Assembly: GCA_947564265.1 (NCBI GenBank)
Contig: CANOBK010000001.1
Location: forward strand, 124,001 to 188,000
From: an uncultured Caryophanales bacterium
GTDB taxonomy: Bacteria; Bacillota_I; Bacilli_A; RF39; UBA660
Reading direction: 5' to 3'
Length of the DNA: 64,000 bases
In this document: one piece after another, positions 9,204 to 20,635 of the stretch
Numbering within the stretch: position 1 is the stretch's first letter
Layout of the letters: every line of letters starts with the position of its first letter
Notes under the pieces: generated by a model
Database searches by the model: none
What the model saw: only the letters and a program-made list of their open reading frames with translations
What the model was told of the DNA's origin: nothing
Position numbers and translations under genes: made by a program

Positions 9204-10997
9204 CTATAATAAACTTTCATATTCTTTTATAATATCTTCAAACATATCTAATGCCTTTTCAATTACCTCACTACTTAGCATATCAACTCCTGCTACTCTT
9301 AATTCTTCAACAGGATCTAGAGAATCTCCAGTTTTTAAGAAGTTTAAGTAATCTTCTACCGCATTTTTTTCGTTATTTCTAATTCTATTTACAATATAGC
9401 ATGCTGCAGATAGTCCTGTCGCATATTGATATACGTAGAAATTATAGTAGAAATGAGGAACTCTTTCCCACTCATAACGTATTTCGTCATTGACAATGAC
9501 TTGATCACCAAAATATTGTTTATTCAGTTCATAATATTTATCACAAAGAATTTGATTGGTTAAAACTCCTGTTTTCTCATAAGTTGTAAAGGCAAAATCT
9601 TCAAATTCGCTAAACATTGTTTGACGATAAATGGTAGATTTGAATAAATCCATCATTTCACTTAAAATCGCTCTCTTCTCACTCTTATCCTCTAAATGAT
9701 CTAACATATAATAATTCAATAACATCTCATTTACTGTAGAAGCAACCTCTGCGACAAAAATTTTATAATTACTATAATTATATGGATTATTTTTGTTTGA
9801 ATAATAAGTATGCATAGAATGTCCTAGTTCATGGGCTACTGTAGATACATCATGATAGTTTCCTTGGAAATTTAAAAGAACATAAGGAACGGTATCATAA
9901 CTTCCTGCTGAATAAGCGCCTCCCCGTTTTCCTTTGTTAGGATAAACATCAATCCAACGTTCCGAAAAAGCCCGTTTGATATTAGATACATAATCATCTC
10001 CAAATACTTTTACTACATCTAATACAATGTCTTTTGCTTCTTCAAATGTATATTTTTTATCATTTTGTTGTTCTAAGTTTACATAAGTATCATAAAGTGA
10101 GAAGTCTTCTAAACCTAATATTTTCTTCTTTAGCTCAATATAATGATACATGACATCCATTCTTTTATGAACTGTTTTAATTAAATTATCATAAACTTTG
10201 GGAGAAACACGGTTATAGAATAATCTTGCTTCCCTACTACTAGGAAATCCACGCATGCGGCTAATAGTAGAAACTGAAGCGATATGACCTTGAAGTGTTC
10301 CTGTTAGAGTCTCTTTATATTTTTCATAAGAATGGTACATCGTTAAGAAAGCATCTTTTCGAACACGACGATTAGAACTCTTATTATAAATTAAATAGTT
10401 TTCGTTATTTAATTGTACTTCTTCCCCTTCTTCATCTAAAATTGTTCCAAACTGTAATTCTGAATTACGGACTATTCCTGCAATTTTTTCACTGGCAGAA
10501 AGGGCAACCTGTAATGAGGATAATAATTTTTCTTCTCCTTCAGATAAAGTATAAGGTTGATTTCTAAAAATTCTTTCAAATAAAAGTCGATTTTTTGCTA
10601 AAGTTTTCTCTTCTTTCATCAACTCTTCAATCACAGAAAAATCTACGGTTAATAGTTCTGGCGTAAAAAAGGATGTTTTTTCAGAGTAAGAGGCCTCTAA
10701 TTGATCAAATTTTCCTGATAATGATTGATTAGAAACATCTGAAATATCTTCATCATATTTTCTTAAAGCATAAGTTCCCAATTTACAAATTAATCGTTCT
10801 GCTTCTTCACTCTTTTCAAGAAAAGTTGCTAAGTTTTTAGCACTTTCTAATAAATGTCCTTTAAATGAAGCCAATTCTTCTATTAGTGAATTTACTTTTT
10901 GATAGTCTTTTTCATACTCCTCCATCTTTGAATATACTTTTTCTAAATCCCAAGTAAATTCCTTTTTTTGTTCACTACGTAATATTTCTTTTTTCAT
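9204..10997 (-). CDS. pepF: Oligoendopeptidase F (M3 family zinc peptidase)
   Basis: Cytoplasmic zinc metallopeptidase that degrades oligopeptides. The HExxH zinc motif is HELGH at about residues 389-393, within the family phrase [11 protein letters not shown]. The length of 597 residues fits PepF. The frame is open upstream to a TTG at 11027, but an AGAGGAGAA ribosome binding site inside that extension points to the ATG at 10997. It sits between dnaK and dnaJ in the heat-shock operon, which is not the common arrangement and suggests HrcA-linked expression of a peptide-recycling enzyme. Confidence 0.92.
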   Translation of the reverse strand: MKKEILRSEQKKEFTWDLEKVYSKMEEYEKDYQKVNSLIEELASFKGHLLESAKNLATFLEKSEEAERLICKLGTYALRKYDEDISDVSNQSLSGKFDQLEASYSEKTSFFTPELLTVDFSVIEELMKEEKTLAKNRLLFERIFRNQPYTLSEGEEKLLSSLQVALSASEKIAGIVRNSELQFGTILDEEGEEVQLNNENYLIYNKSSNRRVRKDAFLTMYHSYEKYKETLTGTLQGHIASVSTISRMRGFPSSREARLFYNRVSPKVYDNLIKTVHKRMDVMYHYIELKKKILGLEDFSLYDTYVNLEQQNDKKYTFEEAKDIVLDVVKVFGDDYVSNIKRAFSERWIDVYPNKGKRGGAYSAGSYDTVPYVLLNFQGNYHDVSTVAHELGHSMHTYYSNKNNPYNYSNYKIFVAEVASTVNEMLLNYYMLDHLEDKSEKRAILSEMMDLFKSTIYRQTMFSEFEDFAFTTYEKTGVLTNQILCDKYYELNKQYFGDQVIVNDEIRYEWERVPHFYYNFYVYQYATGLSAACYIVNRIRNNEKNAVEDYLNFLKTGDSLDPVEELRVAGVDMLSSEVIEKALDMFEDIIKEYESLL

Positions 10998-11025
10998 CGT
11001 ATTATATTCTCCTCTTATAATAAAC

Positions 11026-11056
11026 AACTAAGTCCTAGAATTTCTAGAACTTAGTT
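11026..11056 (-). other. Long hairpin between dnaK and pepF
   Basis: On the minus-strand RNA, 14 consecutive pairs form between 11056-11043 and 11039-11026 with one U-G wobble and a three-base loop, starting 13 bases after the dnaK stop. Only a weak U-rich stretch follows, so it looks more like a partial terminator or an mRNA-stability or processing element, lowering pepF-dnaJ relative to dnaK, than a full terminator. Confidence 0.7.
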
Positions 11057-11068
11057 ACTACTACAATC

Positions 11069-13519
<2,451 letters not shown>

Positions 13520-13527
<8 letters not shown>

Positions 13528-14527
13528 GATCATCTTCCTTATCTTCTATATTCTCCTTGATAAATTCAAGAAGTGAAACTACTCGTTCATAGTCCATTCT
13601 CTTCGGACCAACAATCGCAATTGTTCCCTCCTGGGAAGGTGTACGATATCTTGTTTGAACAATGGTAACATCTTCATCCAATTTATTTTCTTTCCCAATA
13701 TAGACTTTGATATCATTATTCTCTGTTTCTATATTTGTTAATAAATTAGTATCATCTAATTTTCCAAAGATGTTTTTGATTTTATCAATGTTGTTAAATT
13801 CTGGCTGTTTTAGAATATTATTTCTTCCTACAACATTGATATTTTGATTAGAGAAATCTTTAAACACTTGATAGAATGTATTATAGACAAGTTCATGTTC
13901 TTTCACATAACGACCAATAATTGGTTTTACCTCAAATTCTAATTTACTACTAACTTCATCAATTGGTGTTCCTGCAATTAAATCATTAATCAAATTAACA
14001 GCCCTTTTAATTTCATCTAAAGAAACATTTTTAAATGATACTTTTTTATGTTCTACATGTCCCTTGTCTGTAATTACAATCGCAATCATATCAGAACTGT
14101 CTAATGGAACTACATTCACTTCTTTTAAGTGATTTTCATGGCTAGCCTTTCCTAATACGATCGAAGTATAGGAAGTCATTTCTGCAATTAGTTTTAAGCT
14201 TTGATTCAAGCAATCACTTAGTTCTAACTCATTGTTCTTAAAAATAATTTGAAGTTTTAACATATCCTCGCCATTAATTTCCTTTGGATTCATTAAGTGA
14301 TCAACGTAATATCGATATCCTTTTTCACTAGGAATCCTTCCAGAAGAAGTATGAGTTTTCTCTAGTAAATGAAGTTCTTCTAATGTTGCCATTTCACTTC
14401 GAATCGTAGCACTAGAACAATTTAGACGCTCACAAAGTAATTTGGACCCCACTGGCTTTGCTAATTGAATATAATTAATCACAATTAGTTTCAAAATTTC
14501 CTTTTGCCTTCCAGTAAGCATAAGCAC
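13520..14527 (-). CDS. hrcA: Heat-inducible transcription repressor HrcA
   Basis: Repressor of class I heat-shock genes that binds CIRCE. The N-terminal winged helix (LTGRQKEILKLI, then NCSSATIRSEMATLE as recognition helix) and the family phrase HTSSGRIPSEKGYRYYVDHL are clear. The rest is the GAF-like dimerisation domain, and 335 residues is normal. An AGGAGG site five bases before the first ATG supports this start. It is the first gene of the operon, and its own upstream region has two CIRCE-like elements, so it represses itself. Confidence 0.97.
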
Positions 14528-14530
14528 CTC

Positions 14531-14557
14531 CTAGCACTACTTTATCTCAAGTGCTAA
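14531..14557 (-). promoter_or_regulatory. CIRCE operator, promoter-proximal (HrcA binding site)
   Basis: Minus strand: TTAGCACTT, nine bases, TAGTGCTAG; this is 9-9-9 geometry with each arm close to the consensus TTAGCACTC/GAGTGCTAA. It covers the likely transcription start and reaches the ribosome binding site of hrcA, so repressor here would block initiation. Confidence 0.9.
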
Positions 14558-14561
14558 TATC

Positions 14562-14590
14562 ATTATATGCTTATGATTAGCAATTGTCAA
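14562..14590 (-). promoter_or_regulatory. Consensus sigma-A promoter of the hrcA operon
   Basis: Minus strand: perfect -35 TTGACA (14590-14585), 17-base spacer, perfect -10 TATAAT (14567-14562). It lies between and partly overlaps two CIRCE-like operators. Confidence 0.9.
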
Positions 14591-14604
14591 TATATGAGTG
14601 CTAA
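14577..14604 (-). promoter_or_regulatory. Second, degenerate CIRCE-like operator over the -35
   Basis: Minus strand: TTAGCACTC is a perfect left arm, then 10 bases, then AATTGCTAA. The right arm is degenerate and the spacer is one base longer than the canonical nine. It overlaps the -35 element of the hrcA promoter. Confidence 0.6.
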
Positions 14605-14648
14605 TTTTATTCAAGTAATTTTATGATAAGAAAAACATTCTAAAATAA

Positions 14649-14672
14649 AAGCTGTGATGATTATCACAACTT
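14649..14672 (-). terminator. Terminator of the giant prepilin gene
   Basis: Minus strand: AAGTTGTGAT pairs with ATCACAGCTT (one G-U) around a four-base loop, followed by a T-rich tail, just after the stop at 14678. Confidence 0.8.
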
Positions 14673-14677
14673 AAAAA

Positions 14678-17494
14678 TTAATATTGAATTACATAAGGAT
14701 CTTGAGCGGTCCCACTTCCAATTACTAATGTCTCTCCACTTAACGTAATAACAGGACGAATACCAGCTCCTACGCTATCTTCTCGAAGTGTTTTATCATC
14801 CTCTTGATAGGAAACAAGACACAAATCCGAAAAGGTTACTCCTGTTAAATCCTTAGAATCAGTAAGACAATAACGATTTTGATTTCCACTACTAGTATAT
14901 TGTTGCCTACTTATTAGAAAATAAGCTGCTGAGGTTTGGGCAATTCCACTAGGATTTTGATTAGTTGCTGCCTTCATACCATTTAAATCAGTGTAGTAAA
15001 CTGTCCGTTCTGCGCATTTTATAGATTTTCCCATAAATGTACACCAACCAGAAGGATCTTCCGAATTCGTTGGATTTGTACCAATATGACGAGCCGAAAT
15101 AGCAAATACTCCGTCTTTATAGGCAGCAGAGGCTGCATTCAGTGTATCATAGATATTGTTTATTCCTGTAAAGCCATAGATTGTAAATTGTGTAGTGACT
15201 TGAGAACTTACAATTTGTAATCCATAGTTTCCATTATTATATAAAACTTGCCAATTCCCTTGATAGCTAGAAGGAGAAATTGTCTGATCTGCATATCCGT
15301 TCCAAGATTTAGGACTCGTATATTTAGCAGAAGAGGGTTTATATACCACATAATCTCCCGGTTTTGCAACACTAGATAATTTAAGAGATAATGGTGGCAC
15401 CAAAGTACTTTTTTGATTATAATATCCACCATTTTCTGCGTTATCATAAATATAAATATCTGCTAAGTAAATCTGGTTGTAATGACCAAAAGTTGATGGT
15501 GTAATATCACAACGATAGGCACTCTCACTAGAATCCCATACAGCATCAAAGGCTTGCCAATTATTATATCCCCCCTCCTGTGTAGAAACTTGGCACTGTA
15601 CTCGACTGATTCCTGAAGGAGAATCTGTAATCTTCATATATAGAGGAACTAATTGACTGGTGGCTTTTCCCCAATAGGAATCCGCTAAAGTTGGTTGTAT
15701 ATTATTCATATGAACTTTTTGTGGAGGTGAAAGCTCACCTTCATTTCCAACGATATCGATTGCTCGAAAAGTTACATCATCGCTACTAAAACCATCAGGA
15801 GGCACCCAAACACTACCTGTCGTTCCATAATAGACTCCATTACTATAAATTTCATAATGATGAATTCCTCGATTATCGTCTGCCTGTAATTGGATTCTAA
15901 TATTTGACTGCCAATCGGAAGAACTTGCACCACTTAAGTAAGTAACTGTAGTAACAGCCGGTGGTGTCTTATCTATTACTATTTTGTATTCATTTGACCA
16001 TGGTCCTTTATTTCCCGCAGAATCGATTGCTCGAATGGAAAGCGTCCACATTCCATCTTGTGTAAATGCCCAAGGGTTACTAACCGCTATTCCATCAGTG
16101 GACTGATTAGATTCTGCATATTCATAATGATCAATTTTTCCATTGTCTTTAGCACTAAAATATAAATTCACATCGTGCCCAGTCCAATTTCCAGAAGAGT
16201 AACCACCTAAATCTACGGATGTAATACTTGGAGGTTCTGTATCCATATAGATTTTTTGAACATTAGAAAATTCCCCTTTATTTCCAGCCAAATCAACAGC
16301 TCTGAATGTAACATTGGAACTTGCAAAATTATTTGGTGGTACCCATGTTTCACCTGTTGTGCCATAATAAATTCCATCTTTATAAATTTCATAGTAGCGG
16401 ATACCGATATCATCTGTTGCATGAAGTGAAATTTTAATGTTGTTTTGCCAATTGGAAGAACTTTCCCCACTTAAATAAGAAACGGTTGTCTTCGTTGGCG
16501 CATTCTTATCAATTTGCATTGGAAATGTTTGAACGATACTAGAATTCCCACTACCATCAACAACTTTTACTTGAAGTTCTCCCCATATCGTTTGTTGAAT
16601 TGGAATTGTAACGCTATTTTTCTTAGTCTCATAAGTTGTCCAATTTGTTGCTTCTTTTTCCTTATAGTAAACTGTTTTAACTCCACTACCCTCTAAATTA
16701 GGATATCTTTTTCTACATTCACTTCCTGAAAGACAAGCATAGTCTTTGGCATTAATTTGAAGCATTAAATCCTTATTGGTAATAGTACCCTCATATCCTG
16801 AAGCACTTGTATAAGATAATCTAATAGATTCAATTACTGGAGCAACTGCATCAATCACCTGGACTGTTCTACTTAGTTTTTGAGAACGATAGGTCCAGTT
16901 GATCGTAGTACTACCGAGAACTTTTGTATCAATTGTTTTTGGGATGGCTTCTAAATTGTTGTCCACAACCTGAGACTCACTTCCCTTTTTTTCTATAACA
17001 CGTGCCGTAGGAATCGTAATATCATTCCCCTGATTTACTGTTGCAGAAAGAGATCCATTTAGCTCAATTGTGTAGCTTCTTGCAACCGTACTACTTCCTG
17101 AGTATTCACACTGACTATCTTCAGACTGATATTTTTTTCCGCAGGATAAGCAAGTTAGGTAGTCATAATTGTTTTTCCCTTTTTTTATCACTGTTATCTG
17201 TCCACTACATAATTCTCCATCTTCATCCTTAGGCTCATCTATATAATGATTTTTTATTAATTCATCTAAAGTAATTACGACTACGCTGTCGATTTCTCTT
17301 GGAAAGAGACTTTTATAATCTAATAAATAATCTCTTCCTGCGGCAAGAATATCTGTTTCTAAACCGTGATAATAAGTACTTTTTCCTTGTTTTAGATATC
17401 TTCCAACCGCTGGTATTGCGATTGCCAATAATACTCCTAAGATCACTAAAGTAGCCAATAACTCAACTAGAGTAAAGCCCTTCTTATTTTTCAC
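14678..17494 (-). CDS. Giant prepilin-like adhesin with Ig-like repeats
   Basis: A 938-residue surface protein with a type IV prepilin N-terminus: KNKKG followed by FTLVELLATLVIL, with the peptidase site after the glycine and the conserved Glu at +5. A pseudopilin-size domain with CLSC and a further Cys follows (to about 140). An Ig-like region comes next, then three repeats of about 86 residues (about 332-418, 422-508, 512-596). The last 230 residues form a separate domain ending GIRPVITL. GTG at 17494 is chosen because GGAGGGGG lies just upstream; the frame's TTG at 17512 precedes that site. It shares an operon with the small pilin 30 bases upstream. Likely a minor pilin at a pilus tip; the ligand is unknown. 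Confidence 0.85.
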   Translation of the reverse strand: MKNKKGFTLVELLATLVILGVLLAIAIPAVGRYLKQGKSTYYHGLETDILAAGRDYLLDYKSLFPREIDSVVVITLDELIKNHYIDEPKDEDGELCSGQITVIKKGKNNYDYLTCLSCGKKYQSEDSQCEYSGSSTVARSYTIELNGSLSATVNQGNDITIPTARVIEKKGSESQVVDNNLEAIPKTIDTKVLGSTTINWTYRSQKLSRTVQVIDAVAPVIESIRLSYTSASGYEGTITNKDLMLQINAKDYACLSGSECRKRYPNLEGSGVKTVYYKEKEATNWTTYETKKNSVTIPIQQTIWGELQVKVVDGSGNSSIVQTFPMQIDKNAPTKTTVSYLSGESSSNWQNNIKISLHATDDIGIRYYEIYKDGIYYGTTGETWVPPNNFASSNVTFRAVDLAGNKGEFSNVQKIYMDTEPPSITSVDLGGYSSGNWTGHDVNLYFSAKDNGKIDHYEYAESNQSTDGIAVSNPWAFTQDGMWTLSIRAIDSAGNKGPWSNEYKIVIDKTPPAVTTVTYLSGASSSDWQSNIRIQLQADDNRGIHHYEIYSNGVYYGTTGSVWVPPDGFSSDDVTFRAIDIVGNEGELSPPQKVHMNNIQPTLADSYWGKATSQLVPLYMKITDSPSGISRVQCQVSTQEGGYNNWQAFDAVWDSSESAYRCDITPSTFGHYNQIYLADIYIYDNAENGGYYNQKSTLVPPLSLKLSSVAKPGDYVVYKPSSAKYTSPKSWNGYADQTISPSSYQGNWQVLYNNGNYGLQIVSSQVTTQFTIYGFTGINNIYDTLNAASAAYKDGVFAISARHIGTNPTNSEDPSGWCTFMGKSIKCAERTVYYTDLNGMKAATNQNPSGIAQTSAAYFLISRQQYTSSGNQNRYCLTDSKDLTGVTFSDLCLVSYQEDDKTLREDSVGAGIRPVITLSGETLVIGSGTAQDPYVIQY
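15707..16501 (-). repeat. Three tandem Ig-like repeats inside the prepilin adhesin
   Basis: Repeat 1 (16501-16241) and repeat 3 (15961-15707) are very similar in protein (YLSG.SSS.WQ, HYEIY/YYEIY, GVYYGTTG.VWVPP, VTFRA.D..GN.GE), while the middle one (16231-15971) is diverged. Each ends in a short linker with a proline pair, typical of bacterial Ig-like stalk domains. Confidence 0.8.
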
Positions 17495-17524
17495 ACTTCC
17501 CCCTCCATTCAAATCATTTTAATT

Positions 17525-18001
17525 TTATTGATTCGGATTGGATTGATTCAAAATATCCATATTACATGCAGTGCTCTCATAATTACTACATTTTAAGCAA
17601 GCAAAATAACTGTACCCACCTGTTTCAGATTCTTTGTTTTTTACAATATAAGCATACGAATTTTCTTCATCACAATATTTTTTTCTATTTTTAGGGTCAT
17701 GAACTGGATCCATATAAGAGCTTTCTATTAATTCTTTCATCGTTAATTTAATGTATTCATTATCGTTTTGAGGAAACTTCTTGTCTCTACAAAATTCATT
17801 TCCACGATCATTGACACATTCAAGCATGGCAGTAGTTGCCGAATCTGTTAAATCTTTTTCGGCAGAACGATATGCTTCTTTTTCAGCAGAACGAATATAA
17901 GTATAATAGGCAGGAACTGCTAGTCCTATTAAAACAGCTAATATAACCATTACACTCAACATTTCAACTAACGTAAAGCCTTTTTTATTATTTAATTTCA
18001 T
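17525..18001 (-). CDS. Type IV prepilin-like protein (pilin subunit)
   Basis: A small pilin of 158 residues. The N-terminus KLNNKKG then FTLVEMLSVMVIL is a class-III-type prepilin signal with Glu at +5 and about 22 hydrophobic residues that form the assembly helix. The globular part ends with a Cys cluster (CLKC, then Cys), the same pattern as in the neighbouring giant prepilin, so the two are relatives. ATG at 18001 has AGGAG eight bases upstream and is preferred to the ATG at 18007. It heads a two-gene unit. It may be a major or minor pilin of a type IV pilus or competence pseudopilus. Confidence 0.88.
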   Translation of the reverse strand: MKLNNKKGFTLVEMLSVMVILAVLIGLAVPAYYTYIRSAEKEAYRSAEKDLTDSATTAMLECVNDRGNEFCRDKKFPQNDNEYIKLTMKELIESSYMDPVHDPKNRKKYCDEENSYAYIVKNKESETGGYSYFACLKCSNYESTACNMDILNQSNPNQ

Positions 18002-18101
18002 GTCCATTGCTCCTATTCTATATGTTTAGTATATCATTTGTTTAGATAGTTTTCAAGGGAACAAAATTTTCTACTTCTCTCTCTGCTTTTTCAAAAAAAA
18101 G

Positions 18102-18127
18102 AAATTCCTAAGTATTATTAAGAATTT
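18102..18127 (-). terminator. Terminator of mscL
   Basis: Minus strand: AAATTCTTAA pairs with TTAGGAATTT (one U-G) around a six-base loop, followed by C and eight T residues. Confidence 0.85.
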
Positions 18128-18153
18128 CGGTTACTAAAATATATTTAAAATTT

Positions 18154-18564
18154 TTATTTTTTTATTTTCTTTGTATTTTCACTTTTTAAAATATCACGAA
18201 TTTCTTCTAATAATAAGGTATCTTCGCTCTTTTTTGCTTCTTCTTTTTCCTGTGCTTTTTCTTCCTCTTTTTTATGAAGGGCAAAAAGTTTATTCATCAC
18301 TTTTACAATGAAGAAAATGCATAAAGCAACAATTAAGAAATCAATAACATTCTGTAAGAAGTTACCATAAGTTATTGTTGCATTTCCTACAGTAAGTTTT
18401 AAATTTTTAAAGTCAACACCTCCAATTAAAACTCCAATAATCGGCATTAAAATATCATCGACCACTGAAGAAACGATCTTCCCAAAGGCACTACCCATAA
18501 TTACACCAACTGCTAAGTCTAAGACATTTCCTCGCTTAATAAATTCTTTAAATTCTTTTAACAT
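18154..18564 (-). CDS. mscL: Large-conductance mechanosensitive channel MscL
   Basis: Homopentameric membrane channel that opens under osmotic downshock. The N-terminal amphipathic helix and TM1 signature ([20 protein letters not shown], then AFGKIVSS) and TM2 (about residues 70-92) are clear. The C-terminal tail is long and Lys/Glu-rich and forms the cytoplasmic bundle. The length of 136 residues is normal. It is monocistronic, with its own terminator. Confidence 0.97.
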   Translation of the reverse strand: MLKEFKEFIKRGNVLDLAVGVIMGSAFGKIVSSVVDDILMPIIGVLIGGVDFKNLKLTVGNATITYGNFLQNVIDFLIVALCIFFIVKVMNKLFALHKKEEEKAQEKEEAKKSEDTLLLEEIRDILKSENTKKIKK

Positions 18565-18638
18565 ATCCTATCTCCTTCTTCATTTTATAACAATATCATA
18601 ACAAAAAAAGAAAATAAGAACAATTCAAAAATTTAAAA

Positions 18639-18656
18639 AGAGTGATTTCTCACTCT
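18639..18656 (-). terminator. Terminator of spoIVB
   Basis: Minus strand: AGAGTGA, four-base loop GAAA, TCACTCT, then TTTT. The left arm overlaps the spoIVB stop codon. Confidence 0.85.
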
Positions 18657-19641
18657 ATTTCTCTCCTTCTTCCAACATCGTTGTAATAAAAATTCCATAT
18701 CCCTTATCAGTATCGTTTACTACTACATGGGTAACTGCGCCAATTAATTTTTCATCCTGAATAATTGGGCTACCACTCATTCCCGCAACAATACCTCCCG
18801 TTTCTTCTAAAAGACGAGTGTCTGTAATTTGAAATAAGATATTTTTTGTCGCACTCGATTCATCGATTTCTAAGATTTCAATTTCAAAATCTTCTACTTG
18901 ATTTCCTTTTATAACTGTACGGATACTGGCCTTTCCTTTTTTGACATCTTCTGGTTTACCAACTTCGATAGCGTCACTAGAGGAAATCTCACCAGTAAAG
19001 GTTCCAAAAATTCCACTTTCTTCGTTTTTCTCTATTTCTCCATAAATGTTATCCTGAAAAAATTTTGCCTGTTTTTCTCCTGGCGTTCCATCCCGACTTG
19101 GTGTAATTTCTGTTACATTAGACTCAAATATTTTCCCATCTTTTAACTCTACTTTTTGAAGTGTATTCTTATCTGCAATTTCATGTCCTAACGCACCATA
19201 AGTTAAAGTATTAGGATCAATATAAGACAGTGTACCAATTCCGTTAATTTGATCCTTTACATAGAGTCCTGTCTTATAAACTCCTGAGTCATCTTTCTCT
19301 AGTATAAGAGAAATATCTTCGTTCTTTCCACTTCGCAAAATGGAAACATTAATATTTGTTTCTTCTTTTACCTGATCAATTAGAGAAATCATCTCATCAA
19401 TATTTTTTACTTCTTTACCATCGACTTTTGTAATATAATCTCCAATCTTAAACCCGCTTTCTTCTCCAATATAGCGGCTATTTACTTTATAAAAGCCAAC
19501 AATCGTAACATACTTCGTATTCAGTTGAATCCCAACGTTTTCTCCACCAGGTATAACATGGGAAGAATATGCAAATACTAAAGATGGGAACAGTGTTAGA
19601 AGAATTAGAAGACTGATATGTAGTGTTTTTTTTAAATTCAA
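18655..19641 (-). CDS. spoIVB: SpoIVB peptidase (S55 family, sporulation signalling protease)
   Basis: A secreted PDZ serine protease that, in Bacillus, is made in the forespore and triggers sigma-K activation in the mother cell. A signal/anchor segment (to about 27), a PDZ domain (about 50-110) and the S55 catalytic region are visible. The triad, by comparison with B. subtilis, is His153 (GALGHEI), Asp274 (ITDTRLL) and Ser289 (GMSGSPII); the closing phrase THVVVNDTDKGYGI is diagnostic. The TTG start at 19641 follows AGAGGTG at good spacing; the open frame reaches a GTG at 19650. The sigma-K partner genes are not in this window. Confidence 0.93.
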   Translation of the reverse strand: MNLKKTLHISLLILLTLFPSLVFAYSSHVIPGGENVGIQLNTKYVTIVGFYKVNSRYIGEESGFKIGDYITKVDGKEVKNIDEMISLIDQVKEETNINVSILRSGKNEDISLILEKDDSGVYKTGLYVKDQINGIGTLSYIDPNTLTYGALGHEIADKNTLQKVELKDGKIFESNVTEITPSRDGTPGEKQAKFFQDNIYGEIEKNEESGIFGTFTGEISSSDAIEVGKPEDVKKGKASIRTVIKGNQVEDFEIEILEIDESSATKNILFQITDTRLLEETGGIVAGMSGSPIIQDEKLIGAVTHVVVNDTDKGYGIFITTMLEEGEK

Positions 19642-19719
19642 AAGTATCACCTCTTTCTTTTTTAAAAAATCGCTACATTTATAATATCGACAAAAAGAAA
19701 AACTTTATAGCAAGAAAAA

Positions 19720-19740
19720 AATGCCAATCAAATTGACATT
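19720..19740 (-). terminator. Terminator of the TPM/zinc-ribbon pair
   Basis: Minus strand: AATGTCAAT pairs with ATTGGCATT (one G-U), loop TTG, followed by seven T. It overlaps the stop codon at 19739-19741. Confidence 0.85.
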
Positions 19741-20635
19741 AGAATTTTCCTCCACCACCGCCATGAGAAGCGCCAGAACTACCATGATGAGAACTTCCTC
19801 CACCACCGCTCGAGGAATTAGAAGAAATTCGAATTCTAGCAGTAGAAGTATGAAGAAAGGTATCTACTTTTTTTCCAAGTTCTAATTCTTCTTTCATTAA
19901 GTAAGTATCTGCATCATCCGCTAACATAATTTTTTTATATTTTTTTGTACAAAGCCATGTAACTAGTAATGAAATTAAGGTTGAGATAGGAATAATCCAA
20001 AATACTGGCACTTTTTTCTTACAAGTATAATCCCCATAAGAATTTATAATTTCACAACGACTCATGGACTTAGAAGGACCACGATCAAAATAATTTTCTG
20101 TTTCTCTTAAAAAGAGATGAACAGCATCATAGTAATCTTGATTGGATAAGTCTGGTGTAATTTCTTCAATCATTGAATCTACCCGAGAATTGTCAAATAA
20201 AATTTGACCATAGCCAGAAGTCGAAATATAGACATCTCTAGAGCCTAAGGAAATCAAAAGTAGAATTCCATCTTTTGAGAAATCATTATAATCATAAAAA
20301 TCATCTGCATATTCTCTAGGAGTTCTAGAATCTAAATCTGGAATCGTAACAATTACAATTCCATAGTTTTCCTGTTTTGAAATTTTTTGTGCATACTCTT
20401 CTAGTTTTATATTTTCCTCTTCTTGAAAAAGTTCTGCAAAATCATAAACTTTTTTAGAAGAGTCCACATAAGGCGTTATCATTGCATGTTCTATTTGCTT
20501 GTCTCCAAGGTTAAACCGTTCAGGAATTCCATAGCGATTTTCACTCGTTCTTTCAAAGGTCACTATTTCACTTGCATGAACCGATTCCGTAAGAACCAAG
20601 AGAATGGTGATAAGAAAAATACCTATTTTTTTCAT
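19739..20635 (-). CDS. TPM-domain membrane protein with Gly/Ser/His-rich tail
   Basis: Signal peptide (1-21), an extracytoplasmic TPM domain (about 60-180; family TPM_phosphatase/YgcG, with the phrases VYDFAELFQEEE, NYGIVIVTI and SKDGILLLISLG), one transmembrane segment at about 210-230 and a cytoplasmic tail. The tail ends in a low-complexity SSGGGGSSHHGSSGASHGGG run. TPM proteins are often coupled to membrane quality control, and the biochemical role is uncertain. It overlaps the zinc-ribbon gene upstream by 4 bases (ATGA), so the two are translationally coupled. Confidence 0.8.
   Translation of the reverse strand: MKKIGIFLITILLVLTESVHASEIVTFERTSENRYGIPERFNLGDKQIEHAMITPYVDSSKKVYDFAELFQEEENIKLEEYAQKISKQENYGIVIVTIPDLDSRTPREYADDFYDYNDFSKDGILLLISLGSRDVYISTSGYGQILFDNSRVDSMIEEITPDLSNQDYYDAVHLFLRETENYFDRGPSKSMSRCEIINSYGDYTCKKKVPVFWIIPISTLISLLVTWLCTKKYKKIMLADDADTYLMKEELELGKKVDTFLHTSTARIRISSNSSSGGGGSSHHGSSGASHGGGGGKF

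Noticed and set aside
15707..16501. Repeats in the giant prepilin as evidence of a mobile element
   Set aside because: They are in-frame protein-domain repeats with no terminal inverted repeats, transposase or target duplication.
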